Positions 34,283 through 44,206 of a stretch of DNA of 64,000 bases are shown here, piece after piece. The notes beneath the pieces are model-generated. The model searched no databases. It saw only the letters and a program-made list of their open reading frames with translations, and was not told the origin of the DNA. Every line of letters begins with the position of its first letter. Positions within the stretch are counted from its first letter, which is position 1. This DNA comes from Phytopythium helicoides. Taxonomy: Eukaryota; Oomycota; Peronosporomycetes; Pythiales; Pythiaceae. The translations under genes were made by a program, and so were the position numbers. The stretch lies in contig JANFNE010000018.1 of the NCBI GenBank assembly GCA_024867545.1, forward strand, positions 620,001-684,000, in the 5' to 3' direction.

Positions 34283-34375
34283 GTTGGCGCCTGTGTTGAC
34301 GAGATGGTGCTTGGACATGTCAAGAGTTTTAGTCTACCGTAGCTCGTTGGTTTATGAAAAGCAGGCGATTATGGA
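34283..34375. repeat. Left inner arm of inverted duplication
   Basis: Matches the reverse complement of about 34615-34712 at roughly 75-80% by eye: shared blocks include CCTGTGTTGA, GTCAAGAG and TTGGTTTATGA. It lies upstream of the OYE start, so it is the duplicated promoter/5' region. It is clearly more diverged than the outer arms. The ~240 bp between the inner arms show no convincing similarity. Confidence 0.75.
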
Positions 34376-34614
34376 CCGAATCTCACACAATCATACCTTC
34401 GAACTGAAAGGCAACGCTATCGTCAACATGTGAACAAACGCAATCAGAAAGGTGGTTGAGATTTGCCTCATCATGTATAACGAATGAGTGATACAGTGAG
34501 TGACGTGAGCGACAGAGCACAGACATGCCACAATTTCCGAGCAGAGTCGAACAGAATGCTCCCAAAAACCAACCTGAAGGAACCTCCCTCTGCGCAGGCC
34601 GTCAGTGCATAATC

Positions 34615-34712
34615 ACCAGCATGTCATAAACCAATGAGCTATAATAGACACGATCTCTTGACGTGTGCTACGCCGACGCCACCTCATCAACACAGGCACC
34701 AACGTATTTTGA
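34615..34712. repeat. Right inner arm of inverted duplication
   Basis: Inverted counterpart of 34283-34375. Only ~55 bp separate it from the OYE 3' fragment starting near 34766, while ~960 bp separate the corresponding points on the left. About 0.9 kb has therefore been lost from this side. Confidence 0.75.
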
Positions 34713-34765
34713 CCAGCCTACCGTCTCCTCAAGATGGCAGTGGCGGGATATCACACTAACCACCA

Positions 34766-35119
34766 AACTACGAAATGTTCTCGTACGCGTACTTGGCGCT
34801 ACTGGACGGCGAGTTCGGCGTCCTGACGAACAAATCCAAGTGGCTGACCGTGTTCGACGCCAAGAAGGCGTTTGGAGGCACTGTTATCTGCAACAACAGT
34901 TTGACGCGGGACACGGCGGAGGGCGTGTTGCGCAGCGGCGCAGCAGATCTCGTGGGTTTTGTGCGGCTGTTCCTGTCCAACCCAGACTTGGTGGAGCGCT
35001 TCCAGAGCGACTGGCCGCTCAACGACTACGTGCCGCATGAGCACTTCTGGGATGCGCACATGGGCGATGCGGGCTACAACGTGTACGAGCCATACACTAA
35101 GCAGGAGGAATCTCCCTAG
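34766..35119 (+). pseudogene. Truncated old-yellow-enzyme copy
   Basis: Encodes only the last ~115 residues of the OYE protein, in frame to the same stop (EPYTKQEESP), after a fortuitous ATG at 34775. The substrate-binding His/Asn block and all of the N-terminal barrel are missing. A further 30-bp in-frame deletion removes VFEQLRVHGL between FSY and AYLALL. The remaining codons are almost unchanged from the intact copy, so truncation is recent or the segment is being homogenised. Not expected to make an active enzyme. Confidence 0.9.
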
Positions 35120-35772
35120 ATGGTACGATAGAGCACCAGCAGGGGGTGGAAAGCTTGAAAGGGCGAATGAGAGAGACTCTCTCAGAGAGAGGACGAGACC
35201 AGGTAGTCCGTGGCCACCAGCGTCATCATTGCTTCCAAGACTCGAGTGTTTGCTCGTAATTCCGTCCTAGAACGGGGAATGGCATGCGCTTGTGGCATGC
35301 GGACGGCTATTGTTGTTGCTGCTCGCTTTTCATTTGTTCTTGTGTCCAAGATTTCCATGCGCGAGAGCCGCCAAATCGCGACGTTGGAACCCGCGTGGCC
35401 TCGGAAGAGAGTGAGTCTCTTAGGTTGGAGGTGGCGTTCGCCCAGCTCTTTCGTCCATGAGGCTGCGTGGGCTTCCTGGTCATGCTTGTTCAATGTGGAC
35501 GAGTTGGTGGTGGTCAATAGATGATCGCGTCCTGAAGTGGAGTGGACCACTCACGCTTTAATTCCTGTTCGCTGCAACTTTTGACCCACACTTCCAACGC
35601 CTCGCCTGGAGCTTGGTTCCAGCCTCAGCCCCGAAACTCAATGCCTTCTGGCCGGATCCATGATTGCTCGATCTCTCTTTCTCTCTCTCTTTTCTCTCTC
35701 TTTTCATCTCTCTTGCTCACCGTATTTTCACCACTGGTGCGAGCGCATTCTCGAGTTTCTCCACCTTTTCCT
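34766..35772. repeat. Right outer arm of large inverted duplication
   Basis: Reverse-complement partner of 32283-33322, including the OYE 3' fragment, the flank ORF (minus 35182-35550) and a CT microsatellite (35668-35712). The segment 35100-35420 is nearly identical to its partner. Confidence 0.9.
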
Positions 35773-36057
35773 CCTCTCTTTTCGTTTCTCGCACTCTCTG
35801 CTCTCCGTGCCCCAACGAGTCCACCTACACACAGACAGTCGTGGTGGTCGACCAGTCTTCTCTTTGGTTTGATCACCTTCCGGCTTTGAACCCGTGCGAG
35901 GTGGAAGGCTGCTCCATGTGGGCCACACGGCACCCGCACCCACGCGAATCCATCTGATTTTTTACAAAATCCGCATGGGTGGGTTCTCGCACTGCGGGGC
36001 TCGCAGTCGCCAAATCCTCTGCACGCCGCCAGCGCTCGACGGGCCGCGAGCAGCAAC
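35773..36057. other. Upstream region of first double-PH gene
   Basis: 285 bp after the inverted repeat, pyrimidine-rich at first. No gene is seen. Confidence 0.4.
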
Positions 36058-37269
36058 ATGGGCGGCGAGCCGGTGACGTACGCCGGGTGGGTGTTCAAGG
36101 AGGGCTCGCTCGTGCGGTCGTGGAAGAAGCGGTTCCTGGTGGCCAAGGGCGCGGACCTGGCCTACTACAAGAACACGGACAAGGAGAACCACGCGCAGCT
36201 GCTGGGCGCGCTCACGGCCGCGCGCATTGAAAAGCTGCCCGACATCACCAATGGACTGCTCATCGTCGGCACAGAGGGCAGGCTGCTCAAGATCTTCACC
36301 GACACGCGCGCCGAGATGGACAAGTGCTACGCCGCCATCTCGCGCTACTGCCGAGACCAGAACCGAGGCGCCTTCGCCGGCGCGCAGTTCCAGCCGAGCG
36401 CCGACGCTGGCGCTCCGGGCGCGTCGCAGGCCAAGCAGCGCGTGGGATGGCTAGAGAAGGAGGGACAGCACTTCAAGACGTGGAAGAAGCGCTACTTCGT
36501 GCTCAACGGCAACCGCCTCACCTACTCGGCCACCATCGGCGGCGAGACGCTCGGCGCCGGCAAGGTCGTCGGCGCGCGCAGGGACCCCGGCCGGCCATTC
36601 ACGCTCTCCGTCACCTTCGAGGGCGGCCGGGAGATGCGCATCGGCGGCAAGTCCGAGTTCGACATCGACGATTGGCACAAGGCCATGCGCAGAGGCATCC
36701 TGCACGCCCACGACCAGCACCGGCAGTCACAGACGCGCGCCAGCGAGGAGGAGCAGTTCTTCCGCGACTCGGAGGACACGGGCGGCGTGCCGCCCTCCGT
36801 GGAAGACGGCGCCGACGAGGCCTACGCGCTTTTCGGTTCGGCGCCGTCCGACGCGTCGACGTCCTTCACGTCGGCGGCCTCGTCCGACCTGCCACCGCCG
36901 CCGTACGAGAGTGCCGCGAGCGGCCACGCGCCGACGGAGGACGAGGAGTTCCTGCGCAACCAGCGCATCGCGGACCGCGAGCTGGACGCCGCGGCATCCT
37001 TCCGGCGCCACATCGTGGTGGAGGTGGCCGAGGACAACACGGCAAGCTTCATCGAGGTGGAGGCAGAGCGCGAGAGCACGGACGAGAAGCCGTTCTCGCC
37101 CACGGCGCCGGGCACGGCGACGATCCGCCGCATGCGGCTGGCGGAGCAGCTGCTGCAGGAGGAGCTCGAGGAGGAGCGCCGCGAGGCGCTCATGAAGGAG
37201 AAGACCATGGCGCGGCCGTCGAGCGCCTCGCCAGACGTGCAGGGCCCGTGCTGCTGCGTCGTCATGTGA
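36058..37269 (+). CDS. Double-PH protein ending in a CaaX box
   Basis: 403 aa, single exon. PH1 at residues ~5-105 (AGWVFKEGSLVRSWKKRF) and PH2 at ~130-225 (VGWLEKEGQHFKTWKKRYF; terminal DDWHKAM). The second half is low-complexity and acidic with a predicted helical segment (RMRLAEQLLQEELEEERREA). The last residues are GPCCCVVM: CVVM is a canonical CaaX motif (Met favours farnesylation), and the two preceding cysteines are candidate palmitoylation sites. The protein therefore probably has both lipid-binding and covalent lipid anchors on cytosolic membranes. No enzyme domain. A tandem paralogue lies 323 bp downstream. The Kozak-like start is at the first Met before PH1. Confidence 0.9.
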   Translation: MGGEPVTYAGWVFKEGSLVRSWKKRFLVAKGADLAYYKNTDKENHAQLLGALTAARIEKLPDITNGLLIVGTEGRLLKIFTDTRAEMDKCYAAISRYCRDQNRGAFAGAQFQPSADAGAPGASQAKQRVGWLEKEGQHFKTWKKRYFVLNGNRLTYSATIGGETLGAGKVVGARRDPGRPFTLSVTFEGGREMRIGGKSEFDIDDWHKAMRRGILHAHDQHRQSQTRASEEEQFFRDSEDTGGVPPSVEDGADEAYALFGSAPSDASTSFTSAASSDLPPPPYESAASGHAPTEDEEFLRNQRIADRELDAAASFRRHIVVEVAEDNTASFIEVEAERESTDEKPFSPTAPGTATIRRMRLAEQLLQEELEEERREALMKEKTMARPSSASPDVQGPCCCVVM

Positions 37270-37592
37270 AGGGCCCGTTTGCATTTCCTACCGTCGTAAA
37301 GAGCGCCGTTCGTTGCTTGCACCTCCATCTGCTGACGCACGCCGATGGCCATCAATCACCCAACGCATGTTGAAGGCTGCCTGCGACAGCGCGTTAGTGC
37401 CCTCCCCCGCTAGTGTGACACTCCCCCGTCGTCCTCGAAAAAATACCAGAAGCGCGGTGCACTTGGGGAATGTATGGCGGATGGATTTTCTCCTGCGCTC
37501 TTGGGCTCAGTATGGCGCGCGCTTCTCCTTCCTCACTAGCCAAGCCGCCGCCTGTGGGTGCGATCGGTCGCCCGCCCACGAGTCGCCCAGCC

Positions 37593-38690
37593 ATGTCGGT
37601 CGAGGACGCCGACCACGCCGGGTGGGTGTACAAGCAGGGCTCGCTCGTGCGCAACTGGAAGAAGCGCTTCATGGTGCTGCACGGTCGCCAGCTGACGTAC
37701 TACGACACGGCGCGCATCACGCCCAGCACCAAGGAGAAGGGCAGCTTCACGGTCATCACGGTCGAGCTCAGCTCCGAGATTCAGAACGGACTGCTCGTCC
37801 ACGGACGAGGGGGACGCGTGCTCAAGCTGTACACAGACTCGGCCGAGAGCACCAGCATGTGGTATTCGCGCATCATGGAGGCCACGGCGCCGCCAGCACA
37901 GGGAATTGACCGACGCAGCTCCATGATGGCCCCCAGTGAGACGTACAGGTACTCGTCCATGGGATCCTCCGCCATCGGCAACGCATCGCTCGACCTGGAC
38001 GACGAGCTGGACCTCATGGAGCGCCTGGACTCGATGCCGCTGGACGACGCTCCCACCACGCACTCGGGGTGGCTCAAGAAGGAGGGCTCGCGCGTCAAGT
38101 CGTGGAAGCGCCGCTTCTTCGTGCTGCGCGGCAACGCGCTCTCGTACTTCGACTCGGAGGACACGGGCGCCGCCGCCAAGGGATACGGACACGTCAAGAC
38201 CGTTGAGGTCAACGACACGGTCTCCAATGGACTCGACATCACGTTCGACAACGGACGCGTGCTGCGCGTGTCGGCCAAGACGAGGCCAGACATGGAGATG
38301 TGGCTCTGCCAGCTCAGCGACGGGATCGAGCAGGCTAACGCAGAGCGCGCCAACGCCCGCCAGTCGATGGCCATCCGCAGCTCCTTCCGCGCCTCGGCGC
38401 CGTCTATGATCAAGCCGCAGCCCTCACCCATGCAGTCGCAGATGCGACGGTCACTCGTGAGCATTCCCACCCAGCCCATGGGCCAGGAGGCTGCCAAGGC
38501 GCCGCCGCTCCCGCCGCGCCACTACTCGTCCACGTACACGGCGTCCGGGTCGCTCGACAAGCGGCAGTACTCGGATGATTCGTACGTTTCGTCCGAAGTG
38601 TCGACCTACCAGGAACACCCCACTACGTCGTTCGTCGAGACAGACAGCGATGAGTACCTGAGCGATGAGTCGGAAGGTGACTGGATCTAG
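37593..38690 (+). CDS. Double-PH protein, tandem paralogue
   Basis: 365 aa from ATG at 37593, placed just before PH1 as in its neighbour. PH1 (AGWVYKQGSLVRNWKKRF) covers residues ~8-105 and PH2 (SGWLKKEGSRVKSWKRRFF; terminal MEMWLCQL) ~155-250. The tail is Ser/Pro-rich, then acidic (TDSDEYLSDESEGDWI), and lacks a CaaX box. The open frame extends 41 codons upstream, but that part has no similarity to the neighbour. Likely phosphoinositide-binding adaptor. The two genes differ mainly in the tails, suggesting divergence in localisation after duplication. Confidence 0.88.
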   Translation: MSVEDADHAGWVYKQGSLVRNWKKRFMVLHGRQLTYYDTARITPSTKEKGSFTVITVELSSEIQNGLLVHGRGGRVLKLYTDSAESTSMWYSRIMEATAPPAQGIDRRSSMMAPSETYRYSSMGSSAIGNASLDLDDELDLMERLDSMPLDDAPTTHSGWLKKEGSRVKSWKRRFFVLRGNALSYFDSEDTGAAAKGYGHVKTVEVNDTVSNGLDITFDNGRVLRVSAKTRPDMEMWLCQLSDGIEQANAERANARQSMAIRSSFRASAPSMIKPQPSPMQSQMRRSLVSIPTQPMGQEAAKAPPLPPRHYSSTYTASGSLDKRQYSDDSYVSSEVSTYQEHPTTSFVETDSDEYLSDESEGDWI

Positions 38691-39840
38691 GCGGGCGGGG
38701 AGAGCAACGGGTGGCTTCTCTATATTCGTTTTTTTGGCGAGGCGATGCCAGCTGGCAGCAAGCAGCCAGCGAGCAAATCGGTCCGGCGCCCGAGTCGCGC
38801 TCGTCCAGGTGCTCGTGGAATATTTCGCGGGCGCCAAGTCTGTTCCAGCAAAGCGATGACGCCTCTTCCTCCCGAGCTGGCACCTCGCGGCTGGTGTTTG
38901 TGACTGCGAGCAGCGCTGGAGCTGCTCCTATTCGGGCGATCCGTGAAGTTCGTTAAGCTTTTTTTTTCTTTTTCCTCTTCTTCTCCCATTCGGATACTAA
39001 ATATGAAGTAGATCGCATCATTTCGTTTTCTTGGCTCTCGCGCGTGGAAGTGTGCAAAGAACTTGCTGTCGTGCTCGGGATAAGCCTTTCTCGTCGTTTT
39101 CTTGTGATCCTTGGGTGTGGTTTGGGACTGATCGATTGCATACTTGTAGCAGCCTGGAGACTTTGGAAATGGTGGAAACCTCGCACTCCGTTGCGAATCG
39201 CTTTCCCTGCCTCATGAAGAGCGACGACAGTCTACCCTCTGTTCTCGCAAGGACTCACATTCCCCGTGTAATCTATTCATTGATTCTCAAAGTTCAGGAT
39301 GAACACGTCTTCGTGCAGGCTAATCTTGAAGTTTTGTTGTTTGGTAGAGAAGCCAGCTTGGGGACCTTGCAATGGAGAAGAGAATGTCGTTGGAGAGAGT
39401 TTATAGAGAGATCAGTGTTCCCTGGGGTCTTGCGTTGTGGACTCGACTGCGAAGGCGTGGAAAGCCTGAGCAACGTTGAACCGTCCAACAAAACAGCTCA
39501 GTTGGAATCTGTGAAGGAGTGATATTCCGAGTCGACTCTGCAATAGAATTTCTCTCCATTGGAGAAACTTTGACTGCCTGCAGATCACAGTGACTCTCGC
39601 TCGGATAATGTGCGGTTGCCTGATTTCCTTTGCAGATGGAACTTGGTCTCGGTGGAGGGACCAAGTCGTTGTGGAAGATTGGGAGAATGTTTGATGTCTC
39701 ATAAGTGATGCGTACCACCGTGTGCGCGCACGATCACCGCTGAGCTGGTCGGACCACTGCTCGTCTCGAGTTCTCTGGGGATTGAACCAGTTGGAAAAAG
39801 CGCTTGCTAGCTAGTAGCACAGTGGCTGATGAAGATTCTC
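38691..39840. other. Gene-poor stretch
   Basis: 1.15 kb. A 163-codon plus-strand ORF (39031-39522) lacks any domain I recognise and its codon usage is unlike that of neighbouring genes. It may be an upstream remnant of the decayed kinase that follows. No other feature. Confidence 0.4.
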
Positions 39841-40434
39841 GATGCCTAGAAACGGAAAGCTGGGGAAGGTGCAATATTTCCTTGATTCAGGCATAGATGT
39901 GAATCCTCCCGACTCGCAGGGATGGACTGCTCTAAAGCGAGCGGCGGAGTACGGTCTTAGATGTTGTCAAGTACCTCACTCGTAAATCGACTTGACTACT
40001 CCAGCGCTGCCGATTCAACCAAGCGAAGGTGCATGGAGCAGCACTAGGCCTTTTGTATCTGCATGAGCGCAGAATTGTTCACTGTGACATGAAGTGCAGC
40101 AACCAGCGTTGTGGTGGTAAGCAGTTTCAAAGTCAAGGTGACAGATGTCGGGCTGAGCTCTAGTACTGATATGAGAGCTGATGATGGAGATTATGTGTCA
40201 GGGGCATGGCACTGGGTGACTCCAGAGCTGTTGATCGATCCCTCATTGTCGCCTACTCTGCAGTTGGACTTAGAAGCATTTGGAATGTATATAATCGTGG
40301 CGCTGAGCTTTGTCGAGTCAAATCGAAGGCGGACTGATCCCAGTAAATCTCATGCAATGACACATCCGTGGTTAGTGCATGGAATTTCGCTACCAAATGC
40401 CGCTATGATGGCTCACAAAAGCGCGGGAACATAA
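39841..40434 (+). pseudogene. Decayed ankyrin-repeat / TKL-kinase remnant
   Basis: Fragments in different frames read, in order, as an ankyrin repeat (FLDSGIDVNPPDSQGWTALKRA), a kinase catalytic loop (LYLHERRIVHCDMKCSN), a degenerate activation segment (VKVTDVGLSS) and GAWHWVTPELL. The HRD motif is HCD, DFG is DVG and APE is TPE. The N-lobe is absent, with frame changes and stops between pieces. Oomycetes have many ankyrin-TKL kinases, so this is best read as a dead member. Exact borders are uncertain. Confidence 0.6.
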
Positions 40435-41068
40435 ACGGAAAACAAAGTGGGTAAAGCTCCTGGATGTTGAGTGATCTATGGCTGAACAGGTATTGGGATA
40501 AAGTGAATGTGGTTCAACGAAGCATGGTTTTAAGCGGTAGTTGCTCCGTGACCTTGCTCGATTGATGTATTCGTACAAAGCAGCATAGCAGCTCGTTTTT
40601 GCCCCGTGGTCTTTCAGAGATTCCTGACAAAAGCATTGGCTTTTCTCGCATGAAAGTTGAGGTGTTAAAGATCACCACGGAATTCTTGGTCGGAACACTC
40701 CAAGCCAAAAGTAAGCCTCGGACGCCGTGTTTTTAACGAGGCCATGGAGTTGGATCAATTTATCTTGCAGCAATTGTTTCTGCTTGGATCTTTGGGCGTC
40801 AAGTATCTTGCCCCAACAGGCAGAAAGTTGGCACAGTATCGCACTTCTCTATCTTTGGTCAGATCGTTCGTACCTATTAATAATGAGCTCTGCTATTGAA
40901 ACCTAAAACGGATTGACGTCTTGGTCGGTTTGAGTGTGAAGAAGCAACAGAAGGCGTTTGGGTGTTGAATCCCCGCCGTGTGCTTGTCTTGATCTCGAAC
41001 AAAACTTCCCGACGGCTGCAATCCCCGCGCCTTCATTGTGCACGCAGCAAGACCGTGGAGCGATTACG
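40435..41068. other. Intergenic upstream of cyclic-nucleotide kinase
   Basis: About 630 bp, AT-richer. No gene is seen. Confidence 0.4.
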
Positions 41069-44000
41069 ATGGGCGCCGCCGCTTCTCTGTCTCCGCGCTC
41101 TGCGAGCCTAGAGGCTGGTGCTCAAGTCGGACTCTTCACCCTTCTCCAACGTGAGTACGAGCAAATGGTGCAAGATGAGCTTGCAGACGAGGTCATCTTC
41201 GAGCGTGTGAAGCAGGTGAGACGTCGTTAGCTGTAAATGCACTGTTGATAGGATGGAAAAGTCTGACTGGCTTTTGTCATTTCAGCTCTGTGCTCGAGCA
41301 TACGCTCCGTACGAATCGACTAAGGCAACTGGGTCGACCAACCGCATGCTCTTTCGACGGTCTTCGGATCCGCACCGCAAGAAGCGAGAAGTTATCTACT
41401 CGAAGGGTCTGGTAAGATAGAACTGCAGCGTTGGAATATTCCTTCATCGGGCTCACTCTTTTCGATGAGCAGGATGTGAGCAGTGACGCGGGACTAATCT
41501 CCAAACGTCCGTCAGAGTCGAAAACACCCGAATGTGTCAAACTTTTGAAGGGAGCACTCCGGGGTGTGCTTTTCACAGACTCGACCGACGAAGAGCTCGA
41601 TAAAGTCATGTTTGTCATGCAGAGGCTTGTGGTCGAACCGGACTCGCATGTCATTACTCAGGGAGACTCGGGCGATAAATTTTATGTTGTGCAGTCAGGA
41701 TCACTGGAAGTCATCGTCAACACCGCCATCGTTGGATACCTCACAACTGGTGATCACTTCGGAGAGCTTGCTCTCATCTACGATGGTAAGTGTGCGTACG
41801 GTTTGTTTAGGGTGCATAATGCTATCTCACCTTGAACACCTACACAGCTCCTCGAGCCGCTACTGTGCGGGCTGCCACAAGCTCCGTGCTCTGGACACTC
41901 GATCGTGACGAATTCGCATGATCCAGGCTCGCTCCTCCAGCGATTCACTTGTGAAACGTGCCAAGTGGCTGCGGCAAGTCGAGATTCTTGCGAGTTTGTC
42001 GGCACGACAGCTTGCTTTGCTCGCCGGTGTGCTCAAAGCTGTGAATTTTGCGGATAACGAAATCATCATCAAGCAAGGTGACGTCGGCGACACGTTCTAC
42101 ATTGTCGAGGAAGGCACGGTGTCTTGTCGCGTCGAAGGTTTGCTCTGCCCTACGGACTTAAAGATGTTGGATAGATCTAAATTGACTCCTTTTGGTCAGG
42201 TTCTCGTTCGTTCGGGGAAGACGGAGGTGGGTGCTTGTGCGGCCATGAGATTGCCACTTTCGGTCCCGGCGACTACTTTGGCGAAATGGCTCTGCTCACG
42301 GACATGCCACGAAACGCGAGTCTGTACGCGAAGGGTCAAGTCAAATGTCTGAGTCTCGGAAGACAAGAGTTCGACTCAATGCTAGGACCACTCACAGATG
42401 TGTTGGATCGGAACACGCGTATTCGAATCCTCCGCACCGTACCTGCGTTTGCCACAAAGTCAACTGAAGCGCTTGAATACGCGGTTTCTCAGCTGGAGAT
42501 CAAGGCTTCCAAGACGGGCAGTGTATTTACCGGCAGGGAGATGTTGCAATTGCGTTCTACATTGTCAAATCAGGCTGTGTCAAGCTCATGCGCAAGGTTC
42601 TTGGTCCTGACGGGCGTACTGAAGTTCTTGAGACGCTTTTGAAAGCAAACGATACTTTTGGGGAAGACGTATTTGATCCCGACAACAAGTACACGACGAC
42701 TGCAATTTCCTGTGGACGGTCTCAGTGTCAGCGCCTCAAGATATCATCGTTGGCACGTTCTGGATCACGCCAGCTCTCACAGGTAAGCTCGACGCTGGGG
42801 CTACAATCGTTAAATCAGCTCGCTAACTCTTGCGGATTGTAGCGCGTGAGCATGGATCAGAACGGCATGAAGAAGTTTTGTACGCTCACTTTAGACGACA
42901 TCCAAGTGGTGAGTTGATATCTTTTCCCTTGTGCAAATTTCCAGTACCCTCATCTTGCTTTACACCCACAGGGAGGTGTTCTGGGTGAGGGGTCCTTCGG
43001 CAAGGTTGTCTTGGTACACACCCTCATCGATGGGCAGCAAGAGCAGCCGATGGCGCTGAAGGTCATGGCAAAATCACACATCATTGAGTCAGATCAGCAG
43101 GTCCAAGTGATGCGGGAAAAACAAGTGCTGGTAACGCTGCCGCATCACCCTTTTATTGTCCAGCTCTATGCCACGTTTCAGGTGAAAGCAAAATGCGTGA
43201 ATGCTTTAAGTTCGACTCTCCATACTGACCCGTGTTTTGTGCACCTCCAGGACAAAGACAACTTGTACATGCTCATGGAACTGATTCAAGGCGGTGAGCT
43301 TTTCACATTGCTCCACAATGAAGAGTTCATCGAGACGGTCGATGAGTCGTCCGTGAGGTTCTACTCAGCAAACGCCGTGCTCGGGCTCCAGCACATGCAC
43401 CGCTTCGACTATGCATATCGAGACCTTAAGCCTGAGAATCTTCTCATCAGCAAAGAAGGCTACCTCAAGTTTGTTGACTTTGGCTTTGCCAAGAAGATCC
43501 CATTCACGGTAGTCAATAGTGACGGCGTTGAAGAACTCCATTCCCGGACTTTTACTCTTTGCGGAACGCTCGAGTACCTTGCACCTGAGTTTGTGCTTAA
43601 CACAGGGCACGACATTGCGGTCGATTACTGTGAGTGTTACTTGTGTGTCCGGACTGCTTCATCCATAGTTTGACAGTTGTTGTCTTTGCTCTTTCAGGGG
43701 CGTTAGGGATCTTGATTTACGAGATGCTTGTCGGATACACGCCCTTCGGCACTGGCGACGGTGACACGACACAATTATTTCGAAACATCGCCATGGTTCG
43801 CACTGGTGCCAACACTGTCGATTTCCCGTTTCACCTGCTTGAGAACTGCCCGCACGCCTGCGACCTCGTACGAAGACTCCTCGAAGGCGATCCCGCGAAG
43901 CGCATTGGTGTCGGCATCAACGGTGACCAGGACATCCGCCAGCACCCGTGGTTCAGCAAGATGGAGTGGGACAAGCTGTATGCCATGAAGCTGGAGCCTC

Positions 44001-44119
44001 CATACATGCCGCCACTGAACGGCAAGTATGACATCTCGCTGTTTGAGGGCGAAATCGGCAACCGCGCCAAGGATCGCCCGTTCGATGGCCAGGGCGACGA
44101 GTTCTTCGTTGGCTTCTAG
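41069..44119 (+). CDS. Cyclic-nucleotide-dependent protein kinase (PKG-like)
   Basis: Nine exons: 41069-41215, 41286-41411, 41473-41785, 41848-42137, 42200-42782, 42843-42908, 42972-43181, 43251-43629, 43698-44119. The sum of 2536 nt is two bases short of a multiple of three, matching two missing bases (near 41915 before MIQARSS and near 42533 before QGDVAIAFY). Corrected length ~845 aa. The N-terminus MGAAASLSPRS is a myristoylation signal. Three cNMP-binding modules follow: FGELALIYDAPRAATVRA, FGEMALLTDMPRNASL, and a third (QGDVAIAFYIVKSG ... FGEDVF). The AGC kinase is complete: GEGSFGKVVLV, YRDLKPENLL, DFGFAKKIP, CGTLEYLAPEF, then a C-tail. The first pocket has the PRAAT form of PKA regulatory subunits rather than the Thr of classical PKG, so cAMP or another ligand is possible. 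Confidence 0.92.
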
Positions 44120-44206
44120 ACGCACGCGATGCGACCATTGGTTAGTAGCATGTATGATAAACGCTTCCTTTTAGTTGACAATGCCCCGCACCTGTTACCA
44201 ATGCCG

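Noticed and set aside
36324..37373. 349-codon plus-strand ORF overlapping the CaaX PH gene
   Set aside because: Alternative frame of high-GC sequence; the overlapping frame has two clear PH domains.
39031..39522. 163-codon plus-strand ORF
   Set aside because: No recognisable domain and codon pattern unlike neighbours; may be remnant sequence.
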